A stretch of DNA of 64,000 nt from a gamma proteobacterium NOR5-3 (GCA_000158155.1 DS999409.1:107101-171100); one strand, 5' to 3'. Shown: positions 33,897-43,644, numbered from the stretch's first letter. The notes: generated from the sequence alone by a model not told the origin. A program made the numbers and translations.

Positions 33897-34937
33897 TCAG
33901 ATGTGTGCCGACGCCCTATCGAACAACGCGTCTGCCAGCTCTCTACCGCTGATCCCCCGCGCTAACTCACCTCGCTCGGCCGCATGGATCATGGCTACCA
34001 GTCGTTCATTGGCGGGGCTGTGTAAGCCTAGAGCTTCGCCTTCTCTGACCACTGCGCCGTTCAGATAATCGACCTCGGTGATTTTATCTGCACTCAAATC
34101 CCACCACATGGATGCGCGAACGGTGGGGTCAATGGCGATCATCTTTTGTCCTAGCCGTTTGAATAAAAAATCAGGAAGAGCAATAAAAGTCGGGATTAAG
34201 CGCCCGGGCAAGTTCGCCACGGCAGGTAACCGTATGTTTTTGGTTTTGCAGACGGCCAGGAGCTCGCGCATAAGTAATGCAATCACACGGCGATAGTTTC
34301 GATCCTCCAGCATTTGTTTGACGGGAATATCGGCCAGGGCGTTTACCGCGTTCGCCAGGTTGAGCTGTAGCTTGGCCCAAAGCAAAGCCTGCATGTGGTC
34401 GCAGCTTTTTGTGGGTAACAAGGCAGAGTTGATCTGACTGACCAGATTGCGGGTGATCTCCGGACAATCGGCAAGTTCCTCGATCCAAAGAACGCCCTCA
34501 GAGCCCCGATGTAAGTGGCCGGCGGCAGGCTCCGCCACATTAAATACCACCATCGCGCGCGTCACGGTGTTGTGCGGAAACTTTTGTTTTACGGCCTGGT
34601 CCGAGCCCAGGCCGTTTTGCACGCAAAAGATTACGGTGTCGGGGCCCACCAGTGCTGATAGCTCTTCGAGTGCGCTTTCTACGGCGGTGCACTTCACCGT
34701 GAGCCATAAATAGTCGCAATGGTGAGCGCCGGATGAGTCTTGTAAGGCTCCTTCGTTAACAAACGAAACATGCTGAATAAACGCTGCATGCTCTTGGTAA
34801 TCGGTAAGCTGTAAGCCATTTGCCAGCTTTTTTTGCACCGACGGCCGGGCAACGATGCGGACATCCAAACCTTTGTCGATCATTGCTCCAGCGAGATACC
34901 CGCCAATGAGTCCTGCACCAAAAATTACATGTTGCAT
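33897..34937 (-). CDS. Ketopantoate reductase family protein (ApbA/PanE-like)
   Basis: A 346-residue two-domain reductase. MQHVIFGAGLIGGYLAGAM is the NADP Rossmann loop GAGLIGG; LWLTVKCTAVESAL carries the conserved lysine; FCVQNGLGSDQ and LQLNLANAVNALADI have the Asn/Lys catalytic area; and MWWDLSADKITEVDYLNGAV is the ApbA C-terminal signature. The protein is somewhat longer than PanE and lacks a pantothenate neighbour, so it could be a 2-dehydropantoate 2-reductase or an imine/opine type reductase. I leave the symbol blank. Confidence 0.82.
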   Translation of the reverse strand: MQHVIFGAGLIGGYLAGAMIDKGLDVRIVARPSVQKKLANGLQLTDYQEHAAFIQHVSFVNEGALQDSSGAHHCDYLWLTVKCTAVESALEELSALVGPDTVIFCVQNGLGSDQAVKQKFPHNTVTRAMVVFNVAEPAAGHLHRGSEGVLWIEELADCPEITRNLVSQINSALLPTKSCDHMQALLWAKLQLNLANAVNALADIPVKQMLEDRNYRRVIALLMRELLAVCKTKNIRLPAVANLPGRLIPTFIALPDFLFKRLGQKMIAIDPTVRASMWWDLSADKITEVDYLNGAVVREGEALGLHSPANERLVAMIHAAERGELARGISGRELADALFDRASAHI

Positions 34938-35087
34938 TGCACTACGCCGTCCCGGTTAACTAGGTAAGACTCAAAAGATCAGCACATAATAAGCGAGATC
35001 TTCGTGACGGACATTCACCACGAGGCTCTTCGGTGGAGCGACGTAGAAGCAGGTCGAACAATCGGATATCAATAGAGGGCTTTCGTT

Positions 35088-36683
35088 GTGAGTTCAGGCA
35101 AAAAAGTAGGGCGTCTCGCTGTTGCCATGAATTTCATGCTTGCGGTGTTCGTCGCCCCTGGCGCCGCGCACGCTAGCGAAGAAAACGCTGGCGCCAATTT
35201 TAGCTTTGTCGAAGCAACCATCGATGATGTGCACCATGCTCTGCGCAGTGGCGAAATGAGTTGCGTGGACATTGTGAAAGGCTACCTTCGGCGCATTGTA
35301 AGGTATGACCAGTCCGCGGGGCTTAATGCCGTGATCTTCACAAACTCCGCGGCGCTGGAAAAAGCAGCCAGCATCGATGCGCGGCTGGCGGCGGGGGAAA
35401 CACTGGGATCGCTGTACTGCGTGCCGGTGTTGTTAAAAGATAATTTTGATACCCATGATATGCCTACCAGCGGCGGGTCCAGTGCTCTGAAGACCAGTGT
35501 GCCCCCGGACGATGCTTTTATGGTTAAACAGCTGCGCGCTGCCGATGCCATCGTGATCGCAAAAACCAATATGGCTGAGTGGGCATTCAGCCCCAAGCAA
35601 ACCGTGAGTTCCAGCTACGGCACCACCGCTAACGCCTATGCGCTTGATCGGGTGCCGGCTGGGTCCAGTGGCGGCACCGCTTCTGCCACGGCGGCAAGTT
35701 TTGGTGTGGTGGGCATGGGCACGGATACCGGTAACTCTATTCGGGGACCTTCTTCGCACCTTGCGCTTTTTGGCATTCGCTCGACCCTTGGTCTCACCAG
35801 TCGCGATGGTGTGATCCCTCTTGCGTTAGATCGCGACATTGCCGGTCCTATGACAAGAACCGTAAAAGATGCAGCCCGGGTCTTTAATGTCGTTGCCGGA
35901 TTTGATCCTGCGGATTCGTTTACGGCGCTGGGTAAGGGGCGACGTGAGGACGATTACACGACCTTCCTGAATCCCCAGGCGCTGCGAGGCAAGCGTATCG
36001 GTGTTTTGCGCGCTCTGGTTGATACTGACGATGCTGATCCTGCGGTGATTGCTGTGTTCGAGGAGGCGCTGACTGATCTTGTCGCACAGGGCGCGGTGAT
36101 CGTAGATCCGTTTAACGTCGCGAATCTGGAAAATCACCTGGAGGGCGATTACTTTTGCGCACGGTTTCGTTACGACATGCATGTATATCTTGAGTCATTG
36201 GGAGACACCGCGCCCATCAAGGATGTGATGGAAGTGCGCAGGAGCGGCGAGTATTCGCCTTACATCGAAGGCCGTTTGGACTACTTTGCGAAGTACCCCG
36301 CTGATGTGTCTCCGGCAAAGCTTGATCCGCCTTGTCCGGAGTTTCCTGATCACCCGGGTCGGCAGGCTTATCTGGATGATGTGCTGGCGTCTATGGATAA
36401 AGCGCAGGTAGATGTCATCGTTTACCCAAGCTGGACCAACCCCCCGGCGCGTCTGGCGCATGCCGTCAAAGAGTATCTGGGTGATAACAGCCAGTTGGTG
36501 GCACCGGCGACGGGGCTACCCGCGGTAAGCGTGCCCATGGGATACAGCTATGGTGGATTGCCGGCGGGACTGCAGATTCTGGGTCGGCCTTATAGCGAAG
36601 GGCTGTTGTTCTCGTTGGCCTATGCGTACGAGCAGGCTACGCAGCACCGGAAGCCACCGGTGAGGTTCCCGGCGATCGAATGA
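35088..36683 (+). CDS. Exported amidase (amidase-signature family)
   Basis: A 531-residue secreted enzyme: signal AVAMNFMLAVFVAPGAAHAS, then the amidase-signature domain with VLLKDNFDTHDMPTSGG (catalytic lysine), VPAGSSGGTASATAASFG (Ser-cis-Ser loop) and GMGTDTGNSIRGPSSHLALFG (nucleophile Ser; N replaces the usual G of GGS). VIVYPSWTNPPA and SVPMGYSYGGLPAGLQILG close the domain. It cleaves C-N amide bonds; substrate is open. The GTG start at 35088 has GAGGG upstream. Followed by an intrinsic terminator belonging to the convergent cupin gene. Confidence 0.88.
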   Translation: MSSGKKVGRLAVAMNFMLAVFVAPGAAHASEENAGANFSFVEATIDDVHHALRSGEMSCVDIVKGYLRRIVRYDQSAGLNAVIFTNSAALEKAASIDARLAAGETLGSLYCVPVLLKDNFDTHDMPTSGGSSALKTSVPPDDAFMVKQLRAADAIVIAKTNMAEWAFSPKQTVSSSYGTTANAYALDRVPAGSSGGTASATAASFGVVGMGTDTGNSIRGPSSHLALFGIRSTLGLTSRDGVIPLALDRDIAGPMTRTVKDAARVFNVVAGFDPADSFTALGKGRREDDYTTFLNPQALRGKRIGVLRALVDTDDADPAVIAVFEEALTDLVAQGAVIVDPFNVANLENHLEGDYFCARFRYDMHVYLESLGDTAPIKDVMEVRRSGEYSPYIEGRLDYFAKYPADVSPAKLDPPCPEFPDHPGRQAYLDDVLASMDKAQVDVIVYPSWTNPPARLAHAVKEYLGDNSQLVAPATGLPAVSVPMGYSYGGLPAGLQILGRPYSEGLLFSLAYAYEQATQHRKPPVRFPAIE

Positions 36684-36695
36684 GCACCCGAACGC

Positions 36696-36720
36696 AAAAA
36701 GCCGCCCGAAGGCGGCTATT
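36696..36720 (-). terminator. Rho-independent terminator with UUCG loop
   Basis: On the minus strand AGCCGCC-TTCG-GGCGGCT is followed by TTTTT: a 7-bp GC stem, a stable UUCG tetraloop and a U tract. It lies 27 bp after the stop of the cupin gene. The plus-strand side has only TATT after the stem, so it is weaker for the amidase gene, but may act from both sides. Confidence 0.85.
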
Positions 36721-36746
36721 GTGCCTGGGGCGTCGGATGGCAACAC

Positions 36747-37106
36747 TCACGGCTCGAAGATAACGAACACCTTTTGAGTCGGTTCGATCACTTCCCATTC
36801 GCCGCGAAATCCCGCAGGGATACAGACGCGATCACCCGCTTTGAGTTCCATGCTATTGCCGGCCTCGTCATGCAGAACTGAATGACCGCTGAGAATCTCG
36901 AAGTACTCGTGCTCGCTGTAGTCCACGCGCCAGCGGCCAACTTCGGCTCCCCACTCTCCGGCAAAAAACTTGTCGTCCACCGAGTAGTGGGTTGTTGCGT
37001 TCTGCATGGGTGAGCCGTTGACGCACTTTTCTGCAGGGGTTGCATAAGTCTCTGTGGCGGCGGGGCTGGATGCGAAGTTCACAAGATCAGCGATGGTTTT
37101 TGTCAT
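36747..37106 (-). CDS. Cupin-domain protein (DUF861/Cupin_3)
   Basis: A 119-residue single cupin. WRVDYSEHEYFEILSGHSVLH gives the first metal-ligand box (H and E ligands) and LKAGDRVCIPAGFRGEWEVIE the second. The spacing and aromatic pattern fit the Cupin_3/DUF861 class known from ureidoglycine aminohydrolase-like and sugar-binding proteins. It starts 20 bp downstream of the PQQ-dehydrogenase stop on the other side, i.e. upstream of it on the minus strand, so the two may share a transcript. Confidence 0.82.
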   Translation of the reverse strand: MTKTIADLVNFASSPAATETYATPAEKCVNGSPMQNATTHYSVDDKFFAGEWGAEVGRWRVDYSEHEYFEILSGHSVLHDEAGNSMELKAGDRVCIPAGFRGEWEVIEPTQKVFVIFEP

Positions 37107-37126
37107 GATAGCAATCTCGCTCTGTT

Positions 37127-38662
37127 TTAATGTGGGCCGGCCAACGGGCTGCGCAGATTATCAGACAGGTAGTTCACCACCGTACTGTATTCATCGTCGG
37201 TAAGCGTCATACCGCTGCCAATCATTGTGTTTACCACCTGAACCCATTCGTTAGCTGTGCGCGGCTGCGCGACGATAATATCGATGCCGTGGCAGCGGGT
37301 GCAGGAGGCCATGATCTGCTTTTTGCCTTGAGCTTCTGGCAGCGTGGTGCCTTCGGCAGATGCAGTCGCTGCAGCGGCCGATGGTGGCTCAATCCGCAGC
37401 AACATGCCGTCGGTATCTTTGGGGCCCCGAAGCCGGCCCTCGGTCAACACATAAATGAAGCCGTCGGGACCCTGGCGGATGTCGCGAAAGCGCACGTCCA
37501 GCTCGTTGAGCATGGTGTCGCCCTGTTTAATAAAGTCGCCCCGGATGGTTATCTGCGCCACGGTTTTGGACCCCGCGCCGGCCACCATCAGGCTGCCCTT
37601 CAGGCGAGGGAATTTGTCGCCGGTGTAAAAGAACATATTCTCGGGGTTAAAGGGCGGGTTCCAGAAGAACAGTGGATCGTCCATGCCATCGCGGTGCCAG
37701 GGCTGATCAGAAACAAGGCTGCCGGAATAGTGCCTGCCCAGAGACACCAGGGGCCATCCGTAATTGTGCCCCGGGATCACACGGTTAATCTCGTCGCCGC
37801 CAGCGGGGCCGAATTCGGAGGCCCACATCTCGCCGGTCTTTGGGTCCCAGGCTATGCCATAGACATTACGGTGCCCGTAGCTGTAAATCTCGTCCTTAGC
37901 GTTGGGATCGTTCACAAAGGGGTTGTCGGGCGGGACGGATCCGTCGTCGCGCAGGCGAAGGATCTTGCCGATGTGGCTGTCGAGATTTTGCGCCTGAGGT
38001 CTGGCGCTGGATTGGTCACTGGAGGTGGTTCCGTCACGATCGCCAACGCTGATATACAGCATCCTGTCGGGTCCAAAGACCATGCGTCCACCGTAGGTGC
38101 CCAGCGGGCTTTCCCAAGCGTCGGCTACAAGAATGTCCTCAACATCTTTGAGGCGTCCTTCGTCAAAGCGGGCGCGCAAAACGGCTAGTGTTGTTCCCTT
38201 TTCTGGCTCCCTGTCCTTTGTATACGAGATGTACAGGCGTTGGTTGTTCGCGAAGTCCGGATGCAGAACGATATCGTGCAGACCGCCAAGGCCCACGTTA
38301 TTCAAGGCCGGCAGGCCAGCGACAGGCTCCGGATCGAGCACGCCGTCGGTCATGACTCTTAAACGTCCGGGCCGCTCAGTGATCAGCATAGTGCGATCGT
38401 CTGGCAGAAACACCAGCCCGTCCGGATGCGACAGGCCCTCGGCCAGTTTGACAACCCAAAGAGACATACCGCCTTTGCTCTTAAGAAGCACGGGCTCGTC
38501 CACCGCCGCACCGGTAAGCGCGTCCTGCGGATAGGCGCGGGCGATCTGGGCCGCTGTCAGTGGTGCGGTCACCCCCGGGGTGTCGACGGTCTGGGCTATG
38601 ACGGTAAGCGGCGCCATAAAGAAGGCCGCGATAGCAACAGCGGTAGAAAGCGTGCGGGTCAT
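37127..38662 (-). CDS. PQQ-type soluble sugar dehydrogenase fused to cytochrome c
   Basis: A 511-residue periplasmic protein: signal TAVAIAAFFMAPLTVIAQT, then a GDH-B/Asd-type six-bladed propeller (about 60-420; MLITERPGRLRV, GLGGLHDIVLHPDF, YGHRNVYGIAWDPKTGEMWA, FGPAGGDEINRVIPGHNYGW). The propeller pocket and GGDE region fit PQQ-Ca binding. The C-terminal 60 residues are a mini cytochrome c with one CTRCH heme site near residue 454 and a distal DNLRS end. A quinoprotein-cytochrome fusion can hand electrons straight to the respiratory chain. No PQQ biosynthesis gene is in the window. Confidence 0.87.
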   Translation of the reverse strand: MTRTLSTAVAIAAFFMAPLTVIAQTVDTPGVTAPLTAAQIARAYPQDALTGAAVDEPVLLKSKGGMSLWVVKLAEGLSHPDGLVFLPDDRTMLITERPGRLRVMTDGVLDPEPVAGLPALNNVGLGGLHDIVLHPDFANNQRLYISYTKDREPEKGTTLAVLRARFDEGRLKDVEDILVADAWESPLGTYGGRMVFGPDRMLYISVGDRDGTTSSDQSSARPQAQNLDSHIGKILRLRDDGSVPPDNPFVNDPNAKDEIYSYGHRNVYGIAWDPKTGEMWASEFGPAGGDEINRVIPGHNYGWPLVSLGRHYSGSLVSDQPWHRDGMDDPLFFWNPPFNPENMFFYTGDKFPRLKGSLMVAGAGSKTVAQITIRGDFIKQGDTMLNELDVRFRDIRQGPDGFIYVLTEGRLRGPKDTDGMLLRIEPPSAAAATASAEGTTLPEAQGKKQIMASCTRCHGIDIIVAQPRTANEWVQVVNTMIGSGMTLTDDEYSTVVNYLSDNLRSPLAGPH

Positions 38663-38893
38663 GGTTTCTCCATAGATGTGCCGAAGGAGTAGCTGGGCAC
38701 GTTCACTGCAGCCAAAAGCAATAACAACTGAGCCAGACTATCAAAAGCGATTACCTACAGTCGATTAAACGTGATGATCAGTAATTTTTGGTGATTTATC
38801 AGTTAACCACAGAAATCACGGGGCATTTTTACTCAGGTAGGGGCCTGCGGGTCTAAAATGTAGACCACACCCTGTCGGATACCCAGCAACTTT

Positions 38894-41110
38894 ATGTTTA
38901 GTCTTACGCGCCTCTTCGCTTCTATCTTCGCAAGTTTATTGATTCCTGCGGGTCGCTTCTTTGTTAGCACGATCGGTTGTATGTTCGTTTTGATGGGGTC
39001 TTTGCGCGTCCCCGTCCTGGCTGATGACTCTGATACTTCCGATGCCGGGGCGCCGCCGGCTCAGACTGTAGAAGTGGCCGTCCCCCTGCGCTTTGATTAT
39101 CCGCTGCTTCAGCAGCTTCTTGTTGCGGAACTGTTTACCGGCCCCGGGATGAGCAAAGAACTTCTCAACGACCCCACTCGCTGTAGTGAAGTCGTGCTGA
39201 CTGACCCTGTTTTGTCGCCCCGGGATGGGCAACTGGAGGTAATCGCTGATCTTAGTGCCCGCGTGGGCGTGGGTGCCCCGGGCGCCTGCGCGACGCTCTT
39301 TAGCTGGGAGGGCGGCGTGGGCGTAGCCGGCATGCCCGAGACGCAGAGCACCGGTAACGTGTTGGGTTTTGTGCCAGAGCAAGTATGGCTTATGAATCAG
39401 GCGGGTGTGCGCATTAGTAATGATCGCATGCAGCAGATGGCGGACAGCAGCGTGCGGACGTTGTTCAGCCGCTTTACGGTCGATCTTACCCCACAACTGC
39501 AGTCTGTTAAGGACTTACTGCCCGAGGCCTTGCCGCGACATTCCCGCCAGCAAATACAGGCTCTGCTCGACACGCTGCGCCTGAGCGATTTGCAGGTGAG
39601 CGACGAAGCGTTGGAGGCAAACATTGTGTTTTTGGTCGAGCCTGCATCCGAGGCATTGCCCGGAGAGCATGCACTGACCGACAACGAACTTGCCCGTTGG
39701 GAGGAGCGCTGGCAATTGATGGACTCCGTGCTTGTGTTGACCGTAAAACACTATGCGGCGGAGACCCAACTGCAGGAGCTGCGCGACGCGCTCCTGGACG
39801 TGCTCATAGAAAGCCGCTACCGACTACGCGACGCACTCGTTGAGTCGCCCGATGGAGACGGTGATGTCGTGCGTGATTGGTTTTTGCAAAGCTGGCAAGC
39901 CCTTGCTCCGGTCATCAGGCGCATTGGGTTAGAACAACCGGGACAGGAACCACTCTTGTTGTTTAGTGTTGTTGCCTCCACCGACGCTCTGGCAGCCCTG
40001 GATGAGCTTGGTCCAAGTATTGGCCTGGATATTTCTGCCGATGGCCTGCGCCGACTGGCGAGAATGATTAATGGTGACGCGGGTGATGAACTGCTGCAGT
40101 ACTCCGAGGAGGTTGATCCCCAGCTGCGGGAGTTGCTGGAGGGAAGTGTCAGGGCCACTGCCCCGCCGTCTGCCTGGAGACTGGATTTTTCCCTGTTTCC
40201 AAAAGCGATGGCTGCGACGCCAGATCGTCTTAACAGCTGGGCTCCCAAGCGAGAGGACTTACCCGAGTATCTGCCGCAGGTCGCACAATTACTGGAAGCT
40301 TCGGCCAATACGGCAATGGCCAAAAAGAATCTGGATACGGCCTACGCAGAGCTGTTTCGTCGGCTGGTACTTACCACGGCCTGGCAGGAGAGCTGTTGGC
40401 GACATTATGTGGTGAGTGACGATCGAAAACTGGTGCCGCTGCGTTCAGGTACCGGCGATGTGGGTCTTATGCAGGTGAACGAGCGGGTTTGGCGCGGCTT
40501 TTATAGCCAGCAGCAGCTGCGCTGGGATATTGGCTATAACAGCAGTGCCGGGGCCGAGGTGCTGCTGGACTACTTGCTCAAATACGCTATTCGCAAGGGT
40601 GAGCATAAGCAGCCAGGTGGTGCGGTTAACCTAGCGCGAGCCAGTTACTCTGCCTACAACGGCGGGCCCAGCAAAATATCGCGATATCGAAGTAGCAAAG
40701 CCTCGGCCTATGGCAAGAAAGTTGATGCTGCGTTTTGGGAAAAGTACCAGCAGGTTGCCGCTGGAGACGAGCTGGCAGTATCGCGCTGCCTGGGAGGCGA
40801 CCTCAGTGGGCGGGCCACGGCGAGTCGTTCGTCCTCAAAAAAGGCCCCGGCGTCGGCAGGAGGCGCAGCGGCTCAAGCTCCGGAACATTTCACCCTGCAA
40901 CTGGGTGCTTTTAGCGCGAAAGAATCAGCTTTATCGTTTATTACTCAGAACTCTCTCGGTGGAAAAGCCAGCGTGCAGCGGCGTCGCAAGGGCGACACTG
41001 GTCAGTATCTGGTGCTGTACGGAAGTTATGCGACGCGAGCTCAGGCTGATAAAGACAAGCAGCGCCTTGCTACCTTCCAGCCATGGGTGCGCCGATTTGG
41101 GGATCTCTGA
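38894..41110 (+). CDS. Lytic transglycosylase with SPOR domain
   Basis: A 738-residue exported protein with a signal (MFSLTRLFASIFASLLIPAG). Residues about 60-470 form an extended, acidic region of no known family. The SLT-type catalytic domain (about 485-590) has TTAWQESCWRHY with catalytic Glu499, GLMQVNERVWRGFY and SAYNGGPSKISRY. A linker (SRSSSKKAPASAGGAAAQA) leads to a SPOR domain (about 660-735; HFTLQLGAFSAKESALSF, YLVLYGSYATRAQA) that binds denuded septal glycan. It is probably a division-associated murein hydrolase. SPOR plus SLT is the same idea as RlpA/DamX-type proteins, but this architecture is unusual. Confidence 0.88.
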   Translation: MFSLTRLFASIFASLLIPAGRFFVSTIGCMFVLMGSLRVPVLADDSDTSDAGAPPAQTVEVAVPLRFDYPLLQQLLVAELFTGPGMSKELLNDPTRCSEVVLTDPVLSPRDGQLEVIADLSARVGVGAPGACATLFSWEGGVGVAGMPETQSTGNVLGFVPEQVWLMNQAGVRISNDRMQQMADSSVRTLFSRFTVDLTPQLQSVKDLLPEALPRHSRQQIQALLDTLRLSDLQVSDEALEANIVFLVEPASEALPGEHALTDNELARWEERWQLMDSVLVLTVKHYAAETQLQELRDALLDVLIESRYRLRDALVESPDGDGDVVRDWFLQSWQALAPVIRRIGLEQPGQEPLLLFSVVASTDALAALDELGPSIGLDISADGLRRLARMINGDAGDELLQYSEEVDPQLRELLEGSVRATAPPSAWRLDFSLFPKAMAATPDRLNSWAPKREDLPEYLPQVAQLLEASANTAMAKKNLDTAYAELFRRLVLTTAWQESCWRHYVVSDDRKLVPLRSGTGDVGLMQVNERVWRGFYSQQQLRWDIGYNSSAGAEVLLDYLLKYAIRKGEHKQPGGAVNLARASYSAYNGGPSKISRYRSSKASAYGKKVDAAFWEKYQQVAAGDELAVSRCLGGDLSGRATASRSSSKKAPASAGGAAAQAPEHFTLQLGAFSAKESALSFITQNSLGGKASVQRRRKGDTGQYLVLYGSYATRAQADKDKQRLATFQPWVRRFGDL

Positions 41111-41158
41111 GCTCGACCAGACACTGCTGTGAGGCATATCGCCATTTGGCGTGAGTAT

Positions 41159-42547
41159 TCACTGCTCTGTATCCAAGGCTTGAAAGTTCTCTTCGGCGTC
41201 GCCCGATTGGCTCTCCAAGATCGGCGCGGCGGAGCGTTCCCATAAAAAGCTTCGTACCTGGGAGTAGGGAATCGGTGAATCCGACAATTGAATAACCAGA
41301 CGCAGGCCGTCACTAAAATAGCTGTCATCCATAAGGTTAACCGCTGGCGCACTCATCGGTGCGGCTTGCGAGCCTTTGACAAAACCCATGGCTTGTACAA
41401 AGCCACCTGCCAGTAAAGTTTGTAGAAGGTATTCTCTGGCCAGATCGACCTCAGGATCGATGATATGGGTGGTTAAGGATGAGGACTTTGATGTCAGTTT
41501 GATTCCAATATCGCGACTGATTTGCCCCACCCAAACCTGCTTGCCAGCGTACCTGAATGGTGCCAACCATAGCCGCATGTGATTGCGTTCCGCGATGCTT
41601 GGACGCCCCCTCTGTAGTGCGAGATCCTGCTTGCGTCCGAATAAAAAAAGATCGCTAACCGGTGCTACGGGATAGGGGGTTGATGCAAGCGTAGCTCCGA
41701 TGAGATTGCTGATGCTTTTGACACTCAGGCGATGGGTGAATGACCAGCCAGATCGAGAGAGTGAGTTGAGTACCTGCGACGAATCACCCACGATGGCAAT
41801 ATTGAGTGGGTCACCGGGAGCATCACCTTCAGCATTGGTTGAGCAGCACGGCAGTGCGCGTACTTCGGCGCGCAGTTCGTCAAGCGTGAGCTCGGGTAAT
41901 GTTTGCCCCGCGTAGGTGTGCTGAGTGTCGAGGCGTTCGTAGTCAAAGATTCCGTCGGGCAGTGGAATAGCAAAGTCAAAACGGAGTTCCAGTTCTTTGG
42001 CTTTGATGGTGGTTTGCCCATTTTCCTGAGCAGCTCGTCTTGCAAGCTCTACATCGTAAATGTCCTGGCCAAGCCGAACATCGACGTATCGTCCGCCCAG
42101 GGCCTTGGGCGCAAAAACAAAGCCTTGAGTAACCGAGCGCGGTTGAAGCTCTACGCGCATGGACTCATCGCGAAGACGCTGTCTAAAAACCGCAAAGTCT
42201 TTTTTGGGTAACTGCGACTTAAAAAGAATCGCCACCTCGTCCGGTGGGTATATGTCCAGGTCGAGTACGGTCCGCAAAAACCAGAAACGATACGGAGATT
42301 CATTTTTCACGTTCACCCAGATCGCCTGCAAATCATGACTACTCAGGTCGATGCCGAAGTGTTGCTCTGCCTGTTCGTCAGTGAGTATCGCTACGGAGAC
42401 CTCTACATTCTCCGCCTTCTTGGACTGCATCCTCTCCAAGCCGTCGGGAATCGCCAGTGGCGCATAGGACCAGGACGAGCATCCGCTGATGGCAAGCAGC
42501 GCAACTGCAATACTTAAGCGAAGTGAGATTAAGCGAAGTCTGATCAT
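41159..42547 (-). CDS. LssY_C-domain lipoprotein
   Basis: A 462-residue lipoprotein (SIAVALLAISGCSS). The N-terminal part is a beta-rich domain I do not recognise. The C-terminal half is LssY_C-like: GDPLNIAIVGDSSQVLNSL, FTHRLSVKSISNLIGATLA, DLFLFGRKQDLALQRGR, HMRLWLAPFRYAGKQVWVGQ. LssY_C is found attached to PAP2 phosphatases, but no phosphatase domain is present here. The start overlaps the stop of the alpha/beta hydrolase by 4 nt (ATGA), so the pair is co-translated. Start at MIRLRL is preferred to longer in-frame options because of the signal. Confidence 0.75.
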   Translation of the reverse strand: MIRLRLISLRLSIAVALLAISGCSSWSYAPLAIPDGLERMQSKKAENVEVSVAILTDEQAEQHFGIDLSSHDLQAIWVNVKNESPYRFWFLRTVLDLDIYPPDEVAILFKSQLPKKDFAVFRQRLRDESMRVELQPRSVTQGFVFAPKALGGRYVDVRLGQDIYDVELARRAAQENGQTTIKAKELELRFDFAIPLPDGIFDYERLDTQHTYAGQTLPELTLDELRAEVRALPCCSTNAEGDAPGDPLNIAIVGDSSQVLNSLSRSGWSFTHRLSVKSISNLIGATLASTPYPVAPVSDLFLFGRKQDLALQRGRPSIAERNHMRLWLAPFRYAGKQVWVGQISRDIGIKLTSKSSSLTTHIIDPEVDLAREYLLQTLLAGGFVQAMGFVKGSQAAPMSAPAVNLMDDSYFSDGLRLVIQLSDSPIPYSQVRSFLWERSAAPILESQSGDAEENFQALDTEQ

Positions 42548-43644
42548 TGCTGAGTGCTGCTCCCTGTAACACCTATATCGGGGTTCTTCTTCGCCAGGTC
42601 GGCGATTACGAAGCTTACAATCGTGTGCCACAGGCGAGTTCTGGGGAAGTCGTTGCTGATGACGAAGTCAGGTATTGGTGTGTTGTCGAGCGTAATAGGT
42701 ACGCTCACAGCCCAGTGGTCGGCGTTTACGTAGCCAAGCAGCGAACTGCCGGGGAGTAATTGGTCCCAGTGCAGTAATGCGCCGTCGTTAATAGGGTGTA
42801 CCACACCGAGCACTTTGTAGCTGGAGCGAAGCGCCCGGGAGACCCGCGAGGGTTCCGGCGCTGTGACCAGGGAGTAGCTGGGAACCGGAAGGGGAAGATG
42901 GTCCCGCAGCCATGCATGGCGGAGCATGGGTCGCAGGCTCTCCATCGCTAGCCCGTCCCCATCATCACAATCGCCATAGGGACTGAAATGGAAAAGCTGC
43001 GTGGTTATTCCTGAGTCATTCTCTGCCACGGGAGACCCGCCAACGGCGCCGGCGACACTAACAAAAGCAGCCGTTCGACTAGCTAGTTCCGGGTGTTTCT
43101 CCAGCGCTACCATCATGTCATTGGCGCCCTTTGAGTAGCCGATGAGGATGATCGGACGTTGATCGGAGCTATCCTCCAGGAGGCTTGCGGCCACGATGTC
43201 GGCGTTTTTATCACTGCTCGATAGCCCTTCGACTTCCATAAGCTCAGCGTCGTATCCGAGTTTTCTTAGCGCGGTGGTTGGCAATTCTTCTTCGTCAATA
43301 AAATCTCGCACGCAGTCCCAGCCGATGCCAAGAGCGACTGCGATGCGATAAGCACTGCGACGCTCTTCTGGTGGGGACCTGACCGCCGTCTCTGCGCTAT
43401 CGCCCTCATCACGAAAACGCCGCAGCGTACTGTTGCAGTCCTCTTCGGAGAGCGCAGCTTCTGTGTCCTGAGCTGAACAGAACGCTGTACGAAACGATGC
43501 CCGCCGATCTGACACTCCGGCAAGTGCCGCAGGTGCGAGGCTCAGGGGCACATAGCTTGTGGTGTCGACATCTTTGGGCAGTGGCGTACATCCCACCACA
43601 AAACCCATGGTTGATCCCAGGACAATCGATAGTGTTTTGCGCAT
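42544..43644 (-). CDS. Alpha/beta hydrolase lipoprotein
   Basis: A 366-residue lipoprotein (LSIVLGSTMGFVVGCTP) with an alpha/beta-hydrolase fold. IILIGYSKGANDMMVAL is the nucleophile elbow (GYSKG), AAFVSVAGAVGG follows as in the Ser-hydrolase core, and NADHWAVSVP supplies the His. PAE-like acidic insertions are present. Alternative start is the ATG at 43656. It is translationally coupled to the LssY_C lipoprotein, so the two probably form one surface or periplasmic unit. Substrate not known. Confidence 0.78.
   Translation of the reverse strand: MRKTLSIVLGSTMGFVVGCTPLPKDVDTTSYVPLSLAPAALAGVSDRRASFRTAFCSAQDTEAALSEEDCNSTLRRFRDEGDSAETAVRSPPEERRSAYRIAVALGIGWDCVRDFIDEEELPTTALRKLGYDAELMEVEGLSSSDKNADIVAASLLEDSSDQRPIILIGYSKGANDMMVALEKHPELASRTAAFVSVAGAVGGSPVAENDSGITTQLFHFSPYGDCDDGDGLAMESLRPMLRHAWLRDHLPLPVPSYSLVTAPEPSRVSRALRSSYKVLGVVHPINDGALLHWDQLLPGSSLLGYVNADHWAVSVPITLDNTPIPDFVISNDFPRTRLWHTIVSFVIADLAKKNPDIGVTGSSTQQ

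Noticed and set aside
37130..38188. A 352-codon plus-strand frame opposite the PQQ dehydrogenase
   Set aside because: It is the antisense of a gene with clear propeller motifs; the translation is low in hydrophobic pattern and has no family motif. Long antisense frames are expected in a high-GC gene.
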